A stretch of 64,000 bases of DNA from JAIVJG01 sp964236735 (GCA_964236735.1 CAXSFM010000001.1:62001-126000); one strand, 5' to 3'. Counted from the stretch's first letter, positions 31,553-40,866 are shown. Numbers and translations are program-made. The notes: generated by a model from the letters alone, not told the origin.

Positions 31553-32659
31553 ATGCTGAATCCGCCGCGCCTTCTGCTCGCTCTCTTGCTGCTCGTCTTG
31601 CACGCCGGTCTCGCGCGTTCACAAGCCGAGGCGCCCGCGCGCCCGTCCGAGCGCGAAGTCGCATCACTATTCGCGCCGATTTTTTATCAGGGACTCGGCA
31701 ATAAACCGCGTTGCGACTTCATCACAAATTTCGATTTCGACGGCGACTGGCGCGGCGACAACAATTGGGAGCACGCCGAAGACAAACGCTTTCCGCAACG
31801 CGCCTACATTTACTACGCCGTCAGCGAGACGGAGACTCACTACTTTATCAATTACGCCGTCTTTCATCCGCAGGATTACAAGGGCGGTCGCCTCGGCGCG
31901 CTCCTCAGCAAAGCGATTGGCGCGGGCGTCAAGGCCGGCGGCAAGTACGACCCGACCGGACTCTCCGCCGATGCGACGATTGCACATGAAAACGACATGG
32001 AGGGCTGTCTCGTCGTCGTCGAGAAAAACGGCGAAGACTTGAGACAATCGCGCGTGGTTTATGTCGAGACACTGGCGCACAACAAATTTATCAAGTACAC
32101 AGTCGGCGATTCAACAGTCAAAAATTATGCGCGCATCAGTCTCGAAGGACAGAGGCCACGTCTTTACGTTGAGCCGAAGGGACATGGCATCGAAGCCTAT
32201 CGCGCTGACGAGAAACAGTCGCTTATCAATCACGTTCTCGTTTACACATTCAATGATCTGGCCGATGACCCGGAAGCGAAACCAACTTCCTCACAGATCA
32301 GTTATCAGTTGCTTCCCATCTCGACGACGCTCTGGTCGCGTGCCAGCAAAGGCAAGAACGAGACCTACGGGGCGGAGCGCGACTACGGGACTGTGACGCT
32401 CAACGTCGTCCAAAAACGCGGAGACATTAAATCGCAAAAATTTATCATCGGTAAAATCGGCTCGGCGTTTCGTGGTTTGGTTCGCGCCACCAACGTCGCG
32501 CGTCCGCCGTGGAGCTGGCTCGACGTGCGGGAATCCAGCCACACGCGCGGCGGCTGGTTCTTTGACCCGGCGGACACCATCAAACGTCATTTCCTCGCGG
32601 GCAAAAATTTTTCCACCGCCTATATCTCTCAACCACTCTTAAACGTTATCGAAGAATAA
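31553..32659 (+). CDS. Secreted protein of unknown function
   Basis: A 368-residue exported protein. It has a strong signal peptide (MLNPPRLLLALLLLVLHAGLARS), then a domain with many aromatic residues and aspartates (FDFDGDWRGDNNWEHA, YIYYAVSETETHYFINYAVFH). The pattern faintly recalls Vps62-like proteins, but I would not name it. No catalytic motif is evident. It stands alone; the 208 bp after it lead to the inositol-phosphate synthase. Confidence 0.75.
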   Translation: MLNPPRLLLALLLLVLHAGLARSQAEAPARPSEREVASLFAPIFYQGLGNKPRCDFITNFDFDGDWRGDNNWEHAEDKRFPQRAYIYYAVSETETHYFINYAVFHPQDYKGGRLGALLSKAIGAGVKAGGKYDPTGLSADATIAHENDMEGCLVVVEKNGEDLRQSRVVYVETLAHNKFIKYTVGDSTVKNYARISLEGQRPRLYVEPKGHGIEAYRADEKQSLINHVLVYTFNDLADDPEAKPTSSQISYQLLPISTTLWSRASKGKNETYGAERDYGTVTLNVVQKRGDIKSQKFIIGKIGSAFRGLVRATNVARPPWSWLDVRESSHTRGGWFFDPADTIKRHFLAGKNFSTAYISQPLLNVIEE

Positions 32660-32867
32660 CGCACAATCGAATCACATCCCTTAGCGCCGGGCATCGCCAT
32701 CAAAGTCGCAGTGCGCCGGCGCGCCAAACTGAAGAAGACTCTCCCGTCGCTCGCTTGATTGAAGATGAAAGAGCAATTTGACGATTGTATTCCGCAAGAT
32801 ATGACAAGACGCCGCGCGCTCCGCTCCGTTATTCTTCCGGGAGATCAATACCGAAAGGAAAAATTAA

Positions 32868-34187
32868 ATGTCAGTTGAGAATGATACGAATATCGCACCC
32901 GCCAAAGGGAAACTCGGCGTGCTGCTCGTCGGACTCGGCGCAGTCAGCACCACCTTTATCGCCGGCGTCGAAGCCATCAAAAAGGGACTCGCCGATCCGG
33001 TCGGCAGCCTGACGCAAATGGGCGCGATCCGTCTCGGCAAACGCACCGAGAATCGCAACCCGCTTATCAAAGAGTTCGTGCCGCTCGCCGACCTCAACGA
33101 TCTCGTCTTCGGCGCGTGGGACATTTTCCCCGACTCCGCTTATGAAGCCGCGATGCACGCCGGCGTCCTCGAAAAGGAATTGCTCGCGCAACTCAAAACG
33201 CCGCTCCAGAAGATCAAGCCGATGCGCGCCGTCTTCGACCAGTATTACGTCAAGCGTCTGAACGGCGAAAACGTCAAAGAGGGCAAGAACAAATTCGAGT
33301 TGGCAGAGCAACTCATCGAAGACATCGCCGAGTTCAAACGCAAAAACAAATGCGCGCGTCTCGTCATCATCTGGGCTGCCTCGACTGAAATCTTTCTCAA
33401 GCCGCACGCCGTCCACAAGAACCTGAAAACTTTCGAGCAGGCGATGCGCGACAATCACAAGGCCATCGCGCCTTCGATGCTTTATGCATACGCCGCCTTA
33501 AAGTCAGGCGTGCCTTTCGCCAACGGCGCGCCGAATTTGACGGTTGACGTGCCGGCGATGATGGAACTCGCCAACCAGAACAACGTGCCCGTCTGCGGCA
33601 AAGATTTTAAGACCGGACAGACGTTGATGAAAACCATCCTCGCGCCTGGTTTGAAATCACGTATGCTGGGGCTGCACGGGTGGTACTCCACAAACATTCT
33701 TGGCAACCGTGACGGCGAAGTTCTGGACGACCCGGAATCTTTCAAGACCAAAGAAGAATCGAAACTCTCCGTTCTCGAATACATTCTCCAGCCGGAACTC
33801 TACCCGAAGCTTTACAAAGATTTTTCGCACGTCGTTCGCATCAATTATTATCCGCCGCGCGGCGACAACAAAGAGGGTTGGGACAACATAGACATCTTCG
33901 GCTGGCTCGGTTATCCGATGCAGATCAAGATAGATTTCTTGTGCCGCGACTCGATTCTCGCCGCGCCTATTGTGCTCGACCTCGCGCTCTTTCTCGACCT
34001 CGCGCAGCGCGTCCAGATGAAGGGCGTGCAGGAATGGCTCTCGTTCTATTTCAAGTCGCCCATGACCGCGCCCGGCCTCTATCCAGAGCATGACATTTTC
34101 ATCCAGTTGATGAAGCTCAAGAATACGCTGAGACATTTGCGCGGTGAAGATTTGATTACCCACCTCGGCCTTGAGTATTACGACTGA
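32868..34187 (+). CDS. ino1: Inositol-3-phosphate synthase
   Basis: A 439-residue myo-inositol-1-phosphate synthase. It converts glucose 6-phosphate to inositol 3-phosphate with NAD. The N-terminal NAD site LLVGLGAVSTTFIAGVEA, the ASTE motif in IIWAASTEIF, the substrate region VPVCGKDFKTGQTLMKT, GWYSTNILGNRDGEVL and the C-terminal DSILAAPIVLDLALF are all family features. ATG 32868 has GAAAGGA about 9 bases upstream. It would supply inositol for lipids or solutes. The gene is monocistronic, with a GC-rich hairpin at its end. Confidence 0.94.
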   Translation: MSVENDTNIAPAKGKLGVLLVGLGAVSTTFIAGVEAIKKGLADPVGSLTQMGAIRLGKRTENRNPLIKEFVPLADLNDLVFGAWDIFPDSAYEAAMHAGVLEKELLAQLKTPLQKIKPMRAVFDQYYVKRLNGENVKEGKNKFELAEQLIEDIAEFKRKNKCARLVIIWAASTEIFLKPHAVHKNLKTFEQAMRDNHKAIAPSMLYAYAALKSGVPFANGAPNLTVDVPAMMELANQNNVPVCGKDFKTGQTLMKTILAPGLKSRMLGLHGWYSTNILGNRDGEVLDDPESFKTKEESKLSVLEYILQPELYPKLYKDFSHVVRINYYPPRGDNKEGWDNIDIFGWLGYPMQIKIDFLCRDSILAAPIVLDLALFLDLAQRVQMKGVQEWLSFYFKSPMTAPGLYPEHDIFIQLMKLKNTLRHLRGEDLITHLGLEYYD

Positions 34188-34744
34188 CCGACGAGCAACT
34201 CAAAATCTTCTCCCTCTGTGCGGGGCACGCGAAAGCTACGGCGGCGTGCCCCGCGCTGTTTCTCAATCTGAACTTTTTGCTGTCGCCGTTTTTGAAACTT
34301 CCCTGCTTTATTTCGCATACGCGAGCCACGTTTAGGTATTAAGACGCGACGGATTGGCGCGTCCGAGAAATCGGATTGAGCCGGATATTGTCACATCATC
34401 TCTGACGAAAAGTGTTAGCGTCTTTCTTTTTCAAAAATTATTGTCGGCCAACAAAATATTGCCCATCACTCATATTTTGTGGTGACAAACAAACTGATGT
34501 CGTATATATAGTGCTCTGATTTACAAGACAGCCTGTCGCACGCATTTGGAGAGGCCAACCGGCGGCGCAAGTCGTACATCAAACAGGTCAGCGGTTCGTT
34601 CTTTGCATGGAGAAAGTTGGTGATGCGGCCATGAGAGGCCGGAGCCGTCAGTTACGTCGGCTGTTCGTTAACCCGTGAGCACAACTCAGAGAGGCCACGC
34701 ATCGCACCAGCAAAGCATTTGCTCCTGCATGAGGAGGAACGACC
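34188..34744 (+). other. Long intergenic/leader region of the AAA+ gene
   Basis: A 557-bp gap. It holds a terminator-like stem GCGGGGCACGC/GCGTGCCCCGC (34220-34230/34244-34254), a promoter-like sequence (34482-34510) and about 235 nt of putative 5' leader with three AGAGGCC words (near 34549, 34634 and 34691). No gene or known riboswitch is visible. Confidence 0.45.
34482..34510 (+). promoter_or_regulatory. Promoter candidate of the AAA+ gene
   Basis: GTGACA (34482-34487), 17-bp spacer, TATATA (34505-34510). It shares the word TGTCGTATATAT with the promoter candidate at 1642-1671, suggesting a common sigma preference. Confidence 0.45.
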
Positions 34745-35950
34745 ATGATTGCCGAGATGGAGATACAAAAACTGAACATCAATACGGTCTTTCTCGACCC
34801 GGATCAGAAAAGCGCGCGCGCCGAAGAGTTCGAGGACAAACTATCTTCGCGCATCATCGGACAGGAACGCGCCGTGCGCCGCATGAGCGGTCTCTACCAG
34901 ATTTTTCTGGCTGGCATGAATCCGCCGAATCGTCCCGTCGGCACAATGCTTTTCCTCGGCCCGACCGGCTCCGGTAAAACGCGCGTCGTCGAGGCGGCTG
35001 CCGAAGTCCTTTTTGGCGACCCGAATGCGGTCATCAAAATTGATTGCGCCGAATTTCAGCACTCGCACGAAATCGCGAAACTGATCGGCTCGCCTCCAGG
35101 TTATCTCGGACACCGAGAGACTTCGCCAATGCTGACGCAGGAGAATCTCGACCGCTTCCACACGGAAGACACGAAACTCTCGCTCGTCCTTTTTGATGAA
35201 ATCGAGAAGGCTTCCGACTCGCTGTGGCAGTTGCTGCTCGGCATCCTCGACAAGGCGACGCTCACGCTCGGCGACAATCGTCGCGTGGACTTTTCGCACA
35301 CGATGGTCATCCTGACATCGAACCTCGGCGCGCGTGAAATGTCCGAGTTGATTTCCGGCGGCATCGGTTTTGCCCCCGCCAAGGGCGGGAAGAATCCGAA
35401 CGACACGGAAGTTGACCAGAAGATTTATCGCACGGCGGTCGAGGCGGCGCGGCGTAAGTTTTCGCCGGAGTTCATGAACCGCATAGACAAAGTTGTCGTC
35501 TTCCGCAGCCTGAAAGAGCATCACCTGCGCCAGATTCTCGACCTTGAATTGCAGGGCGTGCAGGATCGCATCATGCGCTCGGCGGGGACGAAGTTCGTCT
35601 TTCAATGCTCGAATGACGCCAAAGACATGCTGCTCCACGAGGGCATTGACTTCAAGTATGGCGCGCGCCATTTGAAGCGCGCGGTCGAAAGATTTCTCGT
35701 CTATCCGTTGTCGAATTTGGTGGCGACGGAGCAAGTTGGACTCGGTGACCTTGTGTTCGTCGAATTGGACGAGAAGACCGGCAAGCTCGTTTTCTCTAAA
35801 CGCTCCGGCGGCGCGCTGATCAGTGACGTGCCTGATGAGGAAGTCGAGACTGAAGACCTCAAAGCGAAGTCCGGCGGCGCGGCACTCCCGCTTCCACAGA
35901 CAAAGGCGGCGCGAAAGAGTCAGGGGCGCGGTGACAAGTCGGAGAATTAG
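34745..35950 (+). CDS. Stand-alone ClpB/ClpC-D2-type AAA+ ATPase
   Basis: A 401-residue single-ring AAA+ protein. Residues about 30-290 match the second ATPase domain of ClpA/B/C: Walker A GPTGSGKTR near 75, a pore loop in GSPPGYLGHRET, Walker B LVLFDEIEKA near 145, sensor 1 LTSNLGAREM and arginine finger region FSPEFMNRIDKVVVF. The ClpB small domain (YGARHLKRAVERFLVYPL) follows, then a Lys-rich tail. There is no N-terminal substrate domain, first AAA domain or obvious ClpP loop, so it is not a normal Clp chaperone. AGGAGGAACGACC precedes ATG 34745. Confidence 0.87.
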   Translation: MIAEMEIQKLNINTVFLDPDQKSARAEEFEDKLSSRIIGQERAVRRMSGLYQIFLAGMNPPNRPVGTMLFLGPTGSGKTRVVEAAAEVLFGDPNAVIKIDCAEFQHSHEIAKLIGSPPGYLGHRETSPMLTQENLDRFHTEDTKLSLVLFDEIEKASDSLWQLLLGILDKATLTLGDNRRVDFSHTMVILTSNLGAREMSELISGGIGFAPAKGGKNPNDTEVDQKIYRTAVEAARRKFSPEFMNRIDKVVVFRSLKEHHLRQILDLELQGVQDRIMRSAGTKFVFQCSNDAKDMLLHEGIDFKYGARHLKRAVERFLVYPLSNLVATEQVGLGDLVFVELDEKTGKLVFSKRSGGALISDVPDEEVETEDLKAKSGGAALPLPQTKAARKSQGRGDKSEN

Positions 35951-35975
35951 TCAAGACGTGAGTATGAATTGTGTT

Positions 35976-36011
35976 GGCCGGGAAGACAGAATCTTCCCGG
36001 CCATTTTGTTT
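35976..36011. terminator. Bidirectional terminator
   Basis: GGCCGGGAAGA (35976-35986) pairs with TCTTCCCGGCC (35992-36002), followed by ATTTTGTTTTT. It lies between the convergent AAA+ and HEAT-repeat genes. Confidence 0.85.
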
Positions 36012-36013
36012 TT

Positions 36014-36925
36014 CTAGCCGGGATGCGTGGCGTTTGATGGTTCTATTTTGCGGAGAGCTTCAAAAGCGATTCGTGAGAGATACGGGTCAGTCGCGTTGAG
36101 CGCGGCGCGCAGAGCGGGGACGGCGACAGGGTCACCTATCAATCCGAGCGAGCGCGCCGCTTCACGTCGCACATCAAACTGAGAGCGTTCGTTTGATAAG
36201 ACCGTGATTAAAGCGTTCACAGCTTCCCGGCTGCCAATTTGCCCCAGAGACACTGCGGCGGCGCGCTGCACAAATTCATCCTCTTCCGTCTTTCGTCGCC
36301 TGATGCGATTGATAAAACCCGATGGCGGAAGGCGGCGAGACAAAGACGCGCCCAATGCAGCGACGGCAGACGTATCACCGATCTGTCCGAGGGCGACGGC
36401 AGCCGCACCGCGAACAGACGGAAGCTTATCAGTCTCAAGCGCGACGATGAGCGCGGAGACACCGACCTGCGCGCGCGTCGTTCCCATGTTGAAGGCCGCT
36501 TCACGGCGGACAAATTCGTCACGATCATTCAACAATGGAAGAAGCAGTGTGGCAGCCTCTCCCGCTTCGAGCGAGAGAATGGCATGTGCCGCAGTCGCGC
36601 GCACAATCGCCGCCGTGTCGTTGAGCGCAGTGGCAGCGACGCGGGAAGCTTCTGGCCGATGCATTGCTCCGAGCATCATCAGGGCGTCGCGTCTTTCTTC
36701 CGTATCGGAAGAAGCGATACGCACCCGCTGCTTCTCAATCTCGCGCTCAAGCGGAGTGCGATTTATCTGAATAATGCGGGCTGAGAGGAATTTGCTGTTC
36801 GCATGAATGATGCGCGGCGCGGCCAGCAACGCACAGACGCAGACTGCTACGCAGAGCGTCGTCACCGCCGCTTGCGCGAACTTGCAGCAAAGGATTTTCA
36901 CAAGAGCAATGTGTGTGTGTTTCAT
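36014..36925 (-). CDS. HEAT-repeat protein with N-terminal membrane anchor
   Basis: A 303-residue protein. An N-terminal signal or anchor (ILCCKFAQAAVTTLCVAVCVCALLAA) precedes about six HEAT-like repeats (for example RDALMMLGAMHRPEASRVAA, REAAFNMGTTRAQVGVSALI, RAAAVSLGQIGSREAVNALI). Such repeats form protein-binding solenoids. ATG 36925 overlaps the stop of the upstream gene by four bases (ATGA), so the pair is translationally coupled. The function is unknown. Confidence 0.83.
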   Translation of the reverse strand: MKHTHIALVKILCCKFAQAAVTTLCVAVCVCALLAAPRIIHANSKFLSARIIQINRTPLEREIEKQRVRIASSDTEERRDALMMLGAMHRPEASRVAATALNDTAAIVRATAAHAILSLEAGEAATLLLPLLNDRDEFVRREAAFNMGTTRAQVGVSALIVALETDKLPSVRGAAAVALGQIGDTSAVAALGASLSRRLPPSGFINRIRRRKTEEDEFVQRAAAVSLGQIGSREAVNALITVLSNERSQFDVRREAARSLGLIGDPVAVPALRAALNATDPYLSRIAFEALRKIEPSNATHPG

Positions 36926-37188
36926 GCGCGCGTGGGAACGGTCGGTGCGGCGCGTCGTTCGGCGCGTCGTCGCGCGGCGTCCCATTCAAAAGCCTGTCGG
37001 GCACGTTGATTTTCTTTCGAGTCGGCAAGGAGCACGATTAACTCGTCATCGCGTAAACCCATTAGCCCCGACGCGCGGCGCATGGATTCCATGATCGAGA
37101 TGTAATCAAGCACCTCTTTAACTTCCGTGTCGTTGAGATAGTCCAGTTTCAGTGCGAGACGCTGACGCTCCGTGATTCGTGTTGCCAT
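36922..37188 (-). CDS. Small protein of unknown function
   Basis: An 88-residue helical, charged protein (MATRITERQRLALKLDYLND start; ESMRRASGLMGLRDDELIVL middle; basic tail). AAAGGAG lies 9 bases before ATG 37188, and its stop overlaps the HEAT-repeat start by ATGA. No family is recognised. The tight coupling suggests a partner or regulator of the HEAT protein. Confidence 0.75.
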   Translation of the reverse strand: MATRITERQRLALKLDYLNDTEVKEVLDYISIMESMRRASGLMGLRDDELIVLLADSKENQRARQAFEWDAARRRAERRAAPTVPTRA

Positions 37189-37542
37189 TGGACGGCTCCT
37201 TTAATGCAAAGCCGAACGTCCAACCACGATTAACTCAAGAGTGGTATGCACTGCTGCTGCTGATGGCGGCGAGTGATGCAGAGGCCGTCGGCGTTATTGA
37301 TCGGCGCGAGATGCGCGCGCGCTTTGTTTTGCTTCACCTGTGTTTTGCGTGTCTCCAGATTCTGCAAGTTGCAAGTTGTGATAGGCCACGATGATTTCGT
37401 GACCGCTTGTATCGAATCATTAAACTTGTCTGTGTGCCGCGCAATATACACGACGTTCAATCGCACGCGCAAGGTTATTTGCTGCCCGCGTGACAGCGTT
37501 CTTCGCCGCCGCAACTAATCTTGAGAAGGATGCGATGGCTAT
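37189..37542. other. Intergenic region
   Basis: A 354-bp gap between the small protein and the DnaJ-like gene. Short ORFs on both strands have no recognisable product. I see no convincing hairpin, RNA gene or repeat. Confidence 0.4.
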
Positions 37543-38355
37543 CTAATCTATCTTCGAGGCGATGGTGTGCATCGTGTCAACGATGAGCACGGCGATGGGG
37601 GGATAGAAGAAGAGTTCAAAACGAATCTGCGGGCCGAAGAGGAGCGGGAGGTCTTTGAATATCGAAACGTAATATGCTTGCGAACCGACAAATAAACCGG
37701 CGGCGAGACTGACCACGTAACCGAGAACGAGAAAGGTCGAGGCCGTAAAGCGCGTAAAAGGCTTATCGGTTTTTTCTTCGACGGCATTGATAACTGAGTC
37801 GTGAATGGATTTTGGTTGATACGTGTAATGTTCAAAACACGCCTTCATCCTGACGATGAGATGCCAGAGTCCAATCGCGCACAGAGAGACCAGCACTGCG
37901 CGCCCGGCAAGGTGAAAATAATCCCACAGGCGCGGCTTGAAGATCGCCACGAAGAAGGTCGAAAGAAAGAGCGAGACGGTGGTAAAGACGGCTTGCTGGA
38001 GAACAAAATTTTCGCGGCGCTCGGCCTCCAAATACCGATCAACTTTACGATCAGCTTCTGCTTGTAAATCCATTCGGCGCAAGCGTTGTGCATAGTGATT
38101 ATTTGAATTGAAGACTGAGTTGCTGTAACCCGCCTTACTGACATCGTCCCTTCGTTGGGCATCGTATTGAACACGCTTCTGTTTGTCGCTTAGAGTTCGA
38201 TAAGCAAGCGAGATTAAGGCAAATTCACTTGAGGAATTGCTAGACCCTCTATTTACATCGGGATGTTGTTCACGCGCACGCCGCCGATAAGCGGACTTGA
38301 TTTCAGCCGCATCCGCCGTCTCTTTCACGCCTAAAATTTTGTAGTAATTAACCAC
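37543..38355 (-). CDS. Membrane J-domain (DnaJ-like) protein
   Basis: A 270-residue protein. Residues 1-68 are a J domain with the HPD motif (REQHPDVNRGS) that stimulates Hsp70 ATPase. The rest has about four hydrophobic segments (near 115-140, 148-170, 203-225, 230-262), so the J domain is tethered to the membrane with its cytosolic side facing DnaK. It lacks the Gly/Phe, zinc and substrate domains of DnaJ proper. The start is GTG 38355. A structured leader with alternative pairing lies upstream on this strand. Confidence 0.86.
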   Translation of the reverse strand: MVNYYKILGVKETADAAEIKSAYRRRAREQHPDVNRGSSNSSSEFALISLAYRTLSDKQKRVQYDAQRRDDVSKAGYSNSVFNSNNHYAQRLRRMDLQAEADRKVDRYLEAERRENFVLQQAVFTTVSLFLSTFFVAIFKPRLWDYFHLAGRAVLVSLCAIGLWHLIVRMKACFEHYTYQPKSIHDSVINAVEEKTDKPFTRFTASTFLVLGYVVSLAAGLFVGSQAYYVSIFKDLPLLFGPQIRFELFFYPPIAVLIVDTMHTIASKID

Positions 38356-38799
38356 CGCGCTTTTGCTTCAAACCTCGAAAGTCGGCGATGGAACGCCCTG
38401 AAGGAACGTTCTGGTAAACGGCACGGGTTCCGAGAATAGTCGCCCGTGGCGGTCAATATACCATTTTTAACGCATCCGTCCCACCCGTGTTAACGGGGTG
38501 AGACGGATTTTTGAGTTTGTGGTTGGGACGGATGCGCGTGAGAGAAGGGCTTAGGTGCGGTGCTTTTTGCCTCGGGCGGCCACCGAGGGGGGCGAGGACT
38601 TTTTTTGTGGTGACCGCACCCTCTAGCCCAATCAACTTTGATATTGCAACAGCTATGCCGAAATTTTGCAAGAAGATTTCTGCAATATTTCAATCATTTT
38701 TCAATCTGTCCATTTTAGACTGTTCACATATGAGGACGGCGCGTCAACTTAAGTTGACGCGCCGTCCTCATACTTTCACAAAACCCGCTCTGTCTGCTC
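38356..38799 (-). other. Structured leader/intergenic region upstream of the J-domain gene
   Basis: A 444-bp gap with several inverted repeats: 38471-38483 with 38524-38536 (13 perfect pairs), the same strand 38474-38486 alternatively with 38496-38508 (12 of 13), GGTGCGGT/ACCGCACC (38554-38561/38613-38620) enclosing CCTCGG/CCGAGG, and a 44-bp palindrome (38729-38772). No gene is seen. Confidence 0.5.
38729..38772. terminator. 44-bp perfect palindrome after pepA
   Basis: Perfect two-fold symmetry around ACTTAAGT at 38747-38754, with arms of 22 bases including GAGGACGGCGCGTCAACTT. It lies 28 bp beyond the pepA stop and probably serves as a 3' stem-loop or terminator, although no T-run follows. 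It could also be a protein-binding site. Confidence 0.55.
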
Positions 38800-40350
38800 T
38801 TATTTTTCCTTCCCATTACTACCTGAAACTTTGGCAGCGGACAGAGCCGCGCGTTCGACAAAGTTGATGAGCGCACGCACCGCCACACCCGTCGGGCCTT
38901 TCGAGCGGAAGGGCTTCGCTTCATCGCCCCAGGCTGTCCCTGCGATGTCGAGATGCGCCCATGAAATGCCGTCAGCAAACTCTTTGATAAAGGCGGCGGC
39001 GGTAATCGTCCCGGCCTTGCGACCGCCGATATTTTTGATGTCCGCGATGTCGGACTTAATCTGCCGTGTGTATTCCTTATCGAGCGGGAGTTGCCAGAAC
39101 TTTTCGCCGACTTCCCTACCCGAAGCGATAATCTCGTCAATCAATTCCTGATCCGTGCCGAGGATACCCGTGTTCACGTCGCCGAGCGCTATGGAGACTG
39201 CGCCCGTCAACGTCGCCATGTCAATGACTTGCGTCGCGCCGAGTTTTTTCGCGTATGAAACTGCGTCGGCGAGAATCAAGCGACCTTCGGCGTCCGTGTT
39301 GATGACTTCGATAGTTTTACCGGACATCGCCGTCACCACATCGCCGGGCTTTGTCGCCTTGCCTGAAGGCATGTTCTCTGTCGCGGGTACGATGCCGAGC
39401 ACGGGCAGCGGAAATTTCAATTGCGCGAGGGCACGCATCACGCCGAGTACGGTCGCGCCGCCCGTCATGTCGTACTTCATCAACTCCATGTTCTCGCCCG
39501 GCTTGAGAGAGATGCCGCCGGAGTCGAACGTGATTCCCTTGCCGACGAGCGCGAGATAATTTTCGCCGTCCGCGATGGAGGTTTTGCCTGCGGGCATGTA
39601 CTTGACGATCATCATCTTCGGCGGCTCATCGGAGCCGCGCGCGACGCTCAGGAGCGCGCCCATCCCTTCCTTTTCCATGTCCGCCTTTTCCAGCACGTCT
39701 ATCTCCAAGCCAAATTCTTTGGCGATGGCTTGCGCGCGCTCGGCCATGATGGTCGGCGTCAGATACGCGCCGGGTTCGTTAGAGAGGTCGCGCGTGAAGT
39801 TGACCGATTCGCCGATGATGCGCCCGCGCTCCGCACCGCGTTGCAGAGCCGCTTCGTCGCCGCCTTGCTCGATGACGACGAAGCGATCCAGCGTCCGCGC
39901 TTCCTTCTCAACCGTGCGATATTTGTCCGGCTCAAAGAGACCCATCACAGCGCCTTCCGCCGCCGCCGCCGCAACTTTCTCCGTGTCGCTTCCCGACAAG
40001 CGCGCCACGAGACCGACAGACTTGATGCTGCGAGCACGCAGCGCACGCACCGCCGTGCCTGCCAGTTGAGAAACGTGCGCGATCTTGTAATCAGATTTCT
40101 CGCCGACACCAATCAGCAATAGACGCTTCGCCTTGAAAGTTCCTCCATCGGGCGCGAGATGCACGTAAGCGGTTTCGCCTTCCTTCCCCTTCATCTCTTC
40201 CGATTCGAGCAGAGAGCGAATGATGCCGCCCGTCGCCGCGTCGAGTTCCTTCAACAAACCTTCATCAGCTTTCTCGTCCTTGAAAATGGCGACGGCGATA
40301 GCTTGCACATCCTCGTCAGCATATCGTCCGGTGCTTATTTTAATGTCCAT
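38800..40350 (-). CDS. pepA: Leucyl aminopeptidase (M17)
   Basis: A 516-residue cytosolic aminopeptidase with two metals. The catalytic C-terminal half has VGKGITFDSGGISLKP, YDMTGGATVLG, and the M17 signature NTDAEGRLILADA (near 350), plus the usual Lys and Arg residues. The N-terminal half is the regulatory macro-like domain. ATG 40350 has AGGAGAGAA upstream. It lies 14 bp after smpB on the same strand, so the two are likely co-transcribed. Confidence 0.95.
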   Translation of the reverse strand: MDIKISTGRYADEDVQAIAVAIFKDEKADEGLLKELDAATGGIIRSLLESEEMKGKEGETAYVHLAPDGGTFKAKRLLLIGVGEKSDYKIAHVSQLAGTAVRALRARSIKSVGLVARLSGSDTEKVAAAAAEGAVMGLFEPDKYRTVEKEARTLDRFVVIEQGGDEAALQRGAERGRIIGESVNFTRDLSNEPGAYLTPTIMAERAQAIAKEFGLEIDVLEKADMEKEGMGALLSVARGSDEPPKMMIVKYMPAGKTSIADGENYLALVGKGITFDSGGISLKPGENMELMKYDMTGGATVLGVMRALAQLKFPLPVLGIVPATENMPSGKATKPGDVVTAMSGKTIEVINTDAEGRLILADAVSYAKKLGATQVIDMATLTGAVSIALGDVNTGILGTDQELIDEIIASGREVGEKFWQLPLDKEYTRQIKSDIADIKNIGGRKAGTITAAAFIKEFADGISWAHLDIAGTAWGDEAKPFRSKGPTGVAVRALINFVERAALSAAKVSGSNGKEK

Positions 40351-40364
40351 ATTTCTCTCCTGAA

Positions 40365-40829
40365 TTATTCTTTCGAGCGCTCTTTGAGTTGGGCGCGCGT
40401 CTCGCGCTCGACAGTGCGGCGCATTTCCGTTTCACGTTTATCGTACAACTTTTTACCACGAGCGACGCCTATTTCAAATTTCACGAACCCCTTCTTCAGA
40501 TAGACGCGCGTCACAACAAGCGTCATCCCCTTGATCGTCGTCTCGCCTTCCAACTTTTCAATCTCGCGGCGATGCAACAGAAGTTTACGCGCGCGCACGG
40601 GGTCTTGATTCTCCCGATTGCCATGTGAATATGGCGAGACGTGTGCGTTCAGCAGCCACGCCTCCCCGTCTCTCACCGAAACATACGATTCCTTTAACTG
40701 GATGTGTCCGGCACGGATGCTCTTGACCTCCGTGCCCGTGAGCATGATGCCCGCCTCGTACTTGTCGAGGATGTGGTATTCATGGAACGCCGCGCGATTC
40801 GCCACGATCATTTTGTCTTCATCAGCCAT
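40365..40829 (-). CDS. smpB: SsrA-binding protein
   Basis: A 154-residue tmRNA-binding protein of trans-translation, which delivers tmRNA to stalled ribosomes. The family pattern is complete: NRAAFHEYHILDKYEAGIMLTGTEVKSIR, LLNAHVSPY, RKLLLHRREI, and the basic C-terminal tail RGKKLYDKRETEMRRTVERE. ATG 40829 is chosen; the upstream TTG codon is unlikely. The tmRNA gene itself is not in the window. Confidence 0.96.
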   Translation of the reverse strand: MADEDKMIVANRAAFHEYHILDKYEAGIMLTGTEVKSIRAGHIQLKESYVSVRDGEAWLLNAHVSPYSHGNRENQDPVRARKLLLHRREIEKLEGETTIKGMTLVVTRVYLKKGFVKFEIGVARGKKLYDKRETEMRRTVERETRAQLKERSKE

Positions 40830-40866
40830 CAACTAGGACTCCACACGTATCTCTTCATTCATAACT

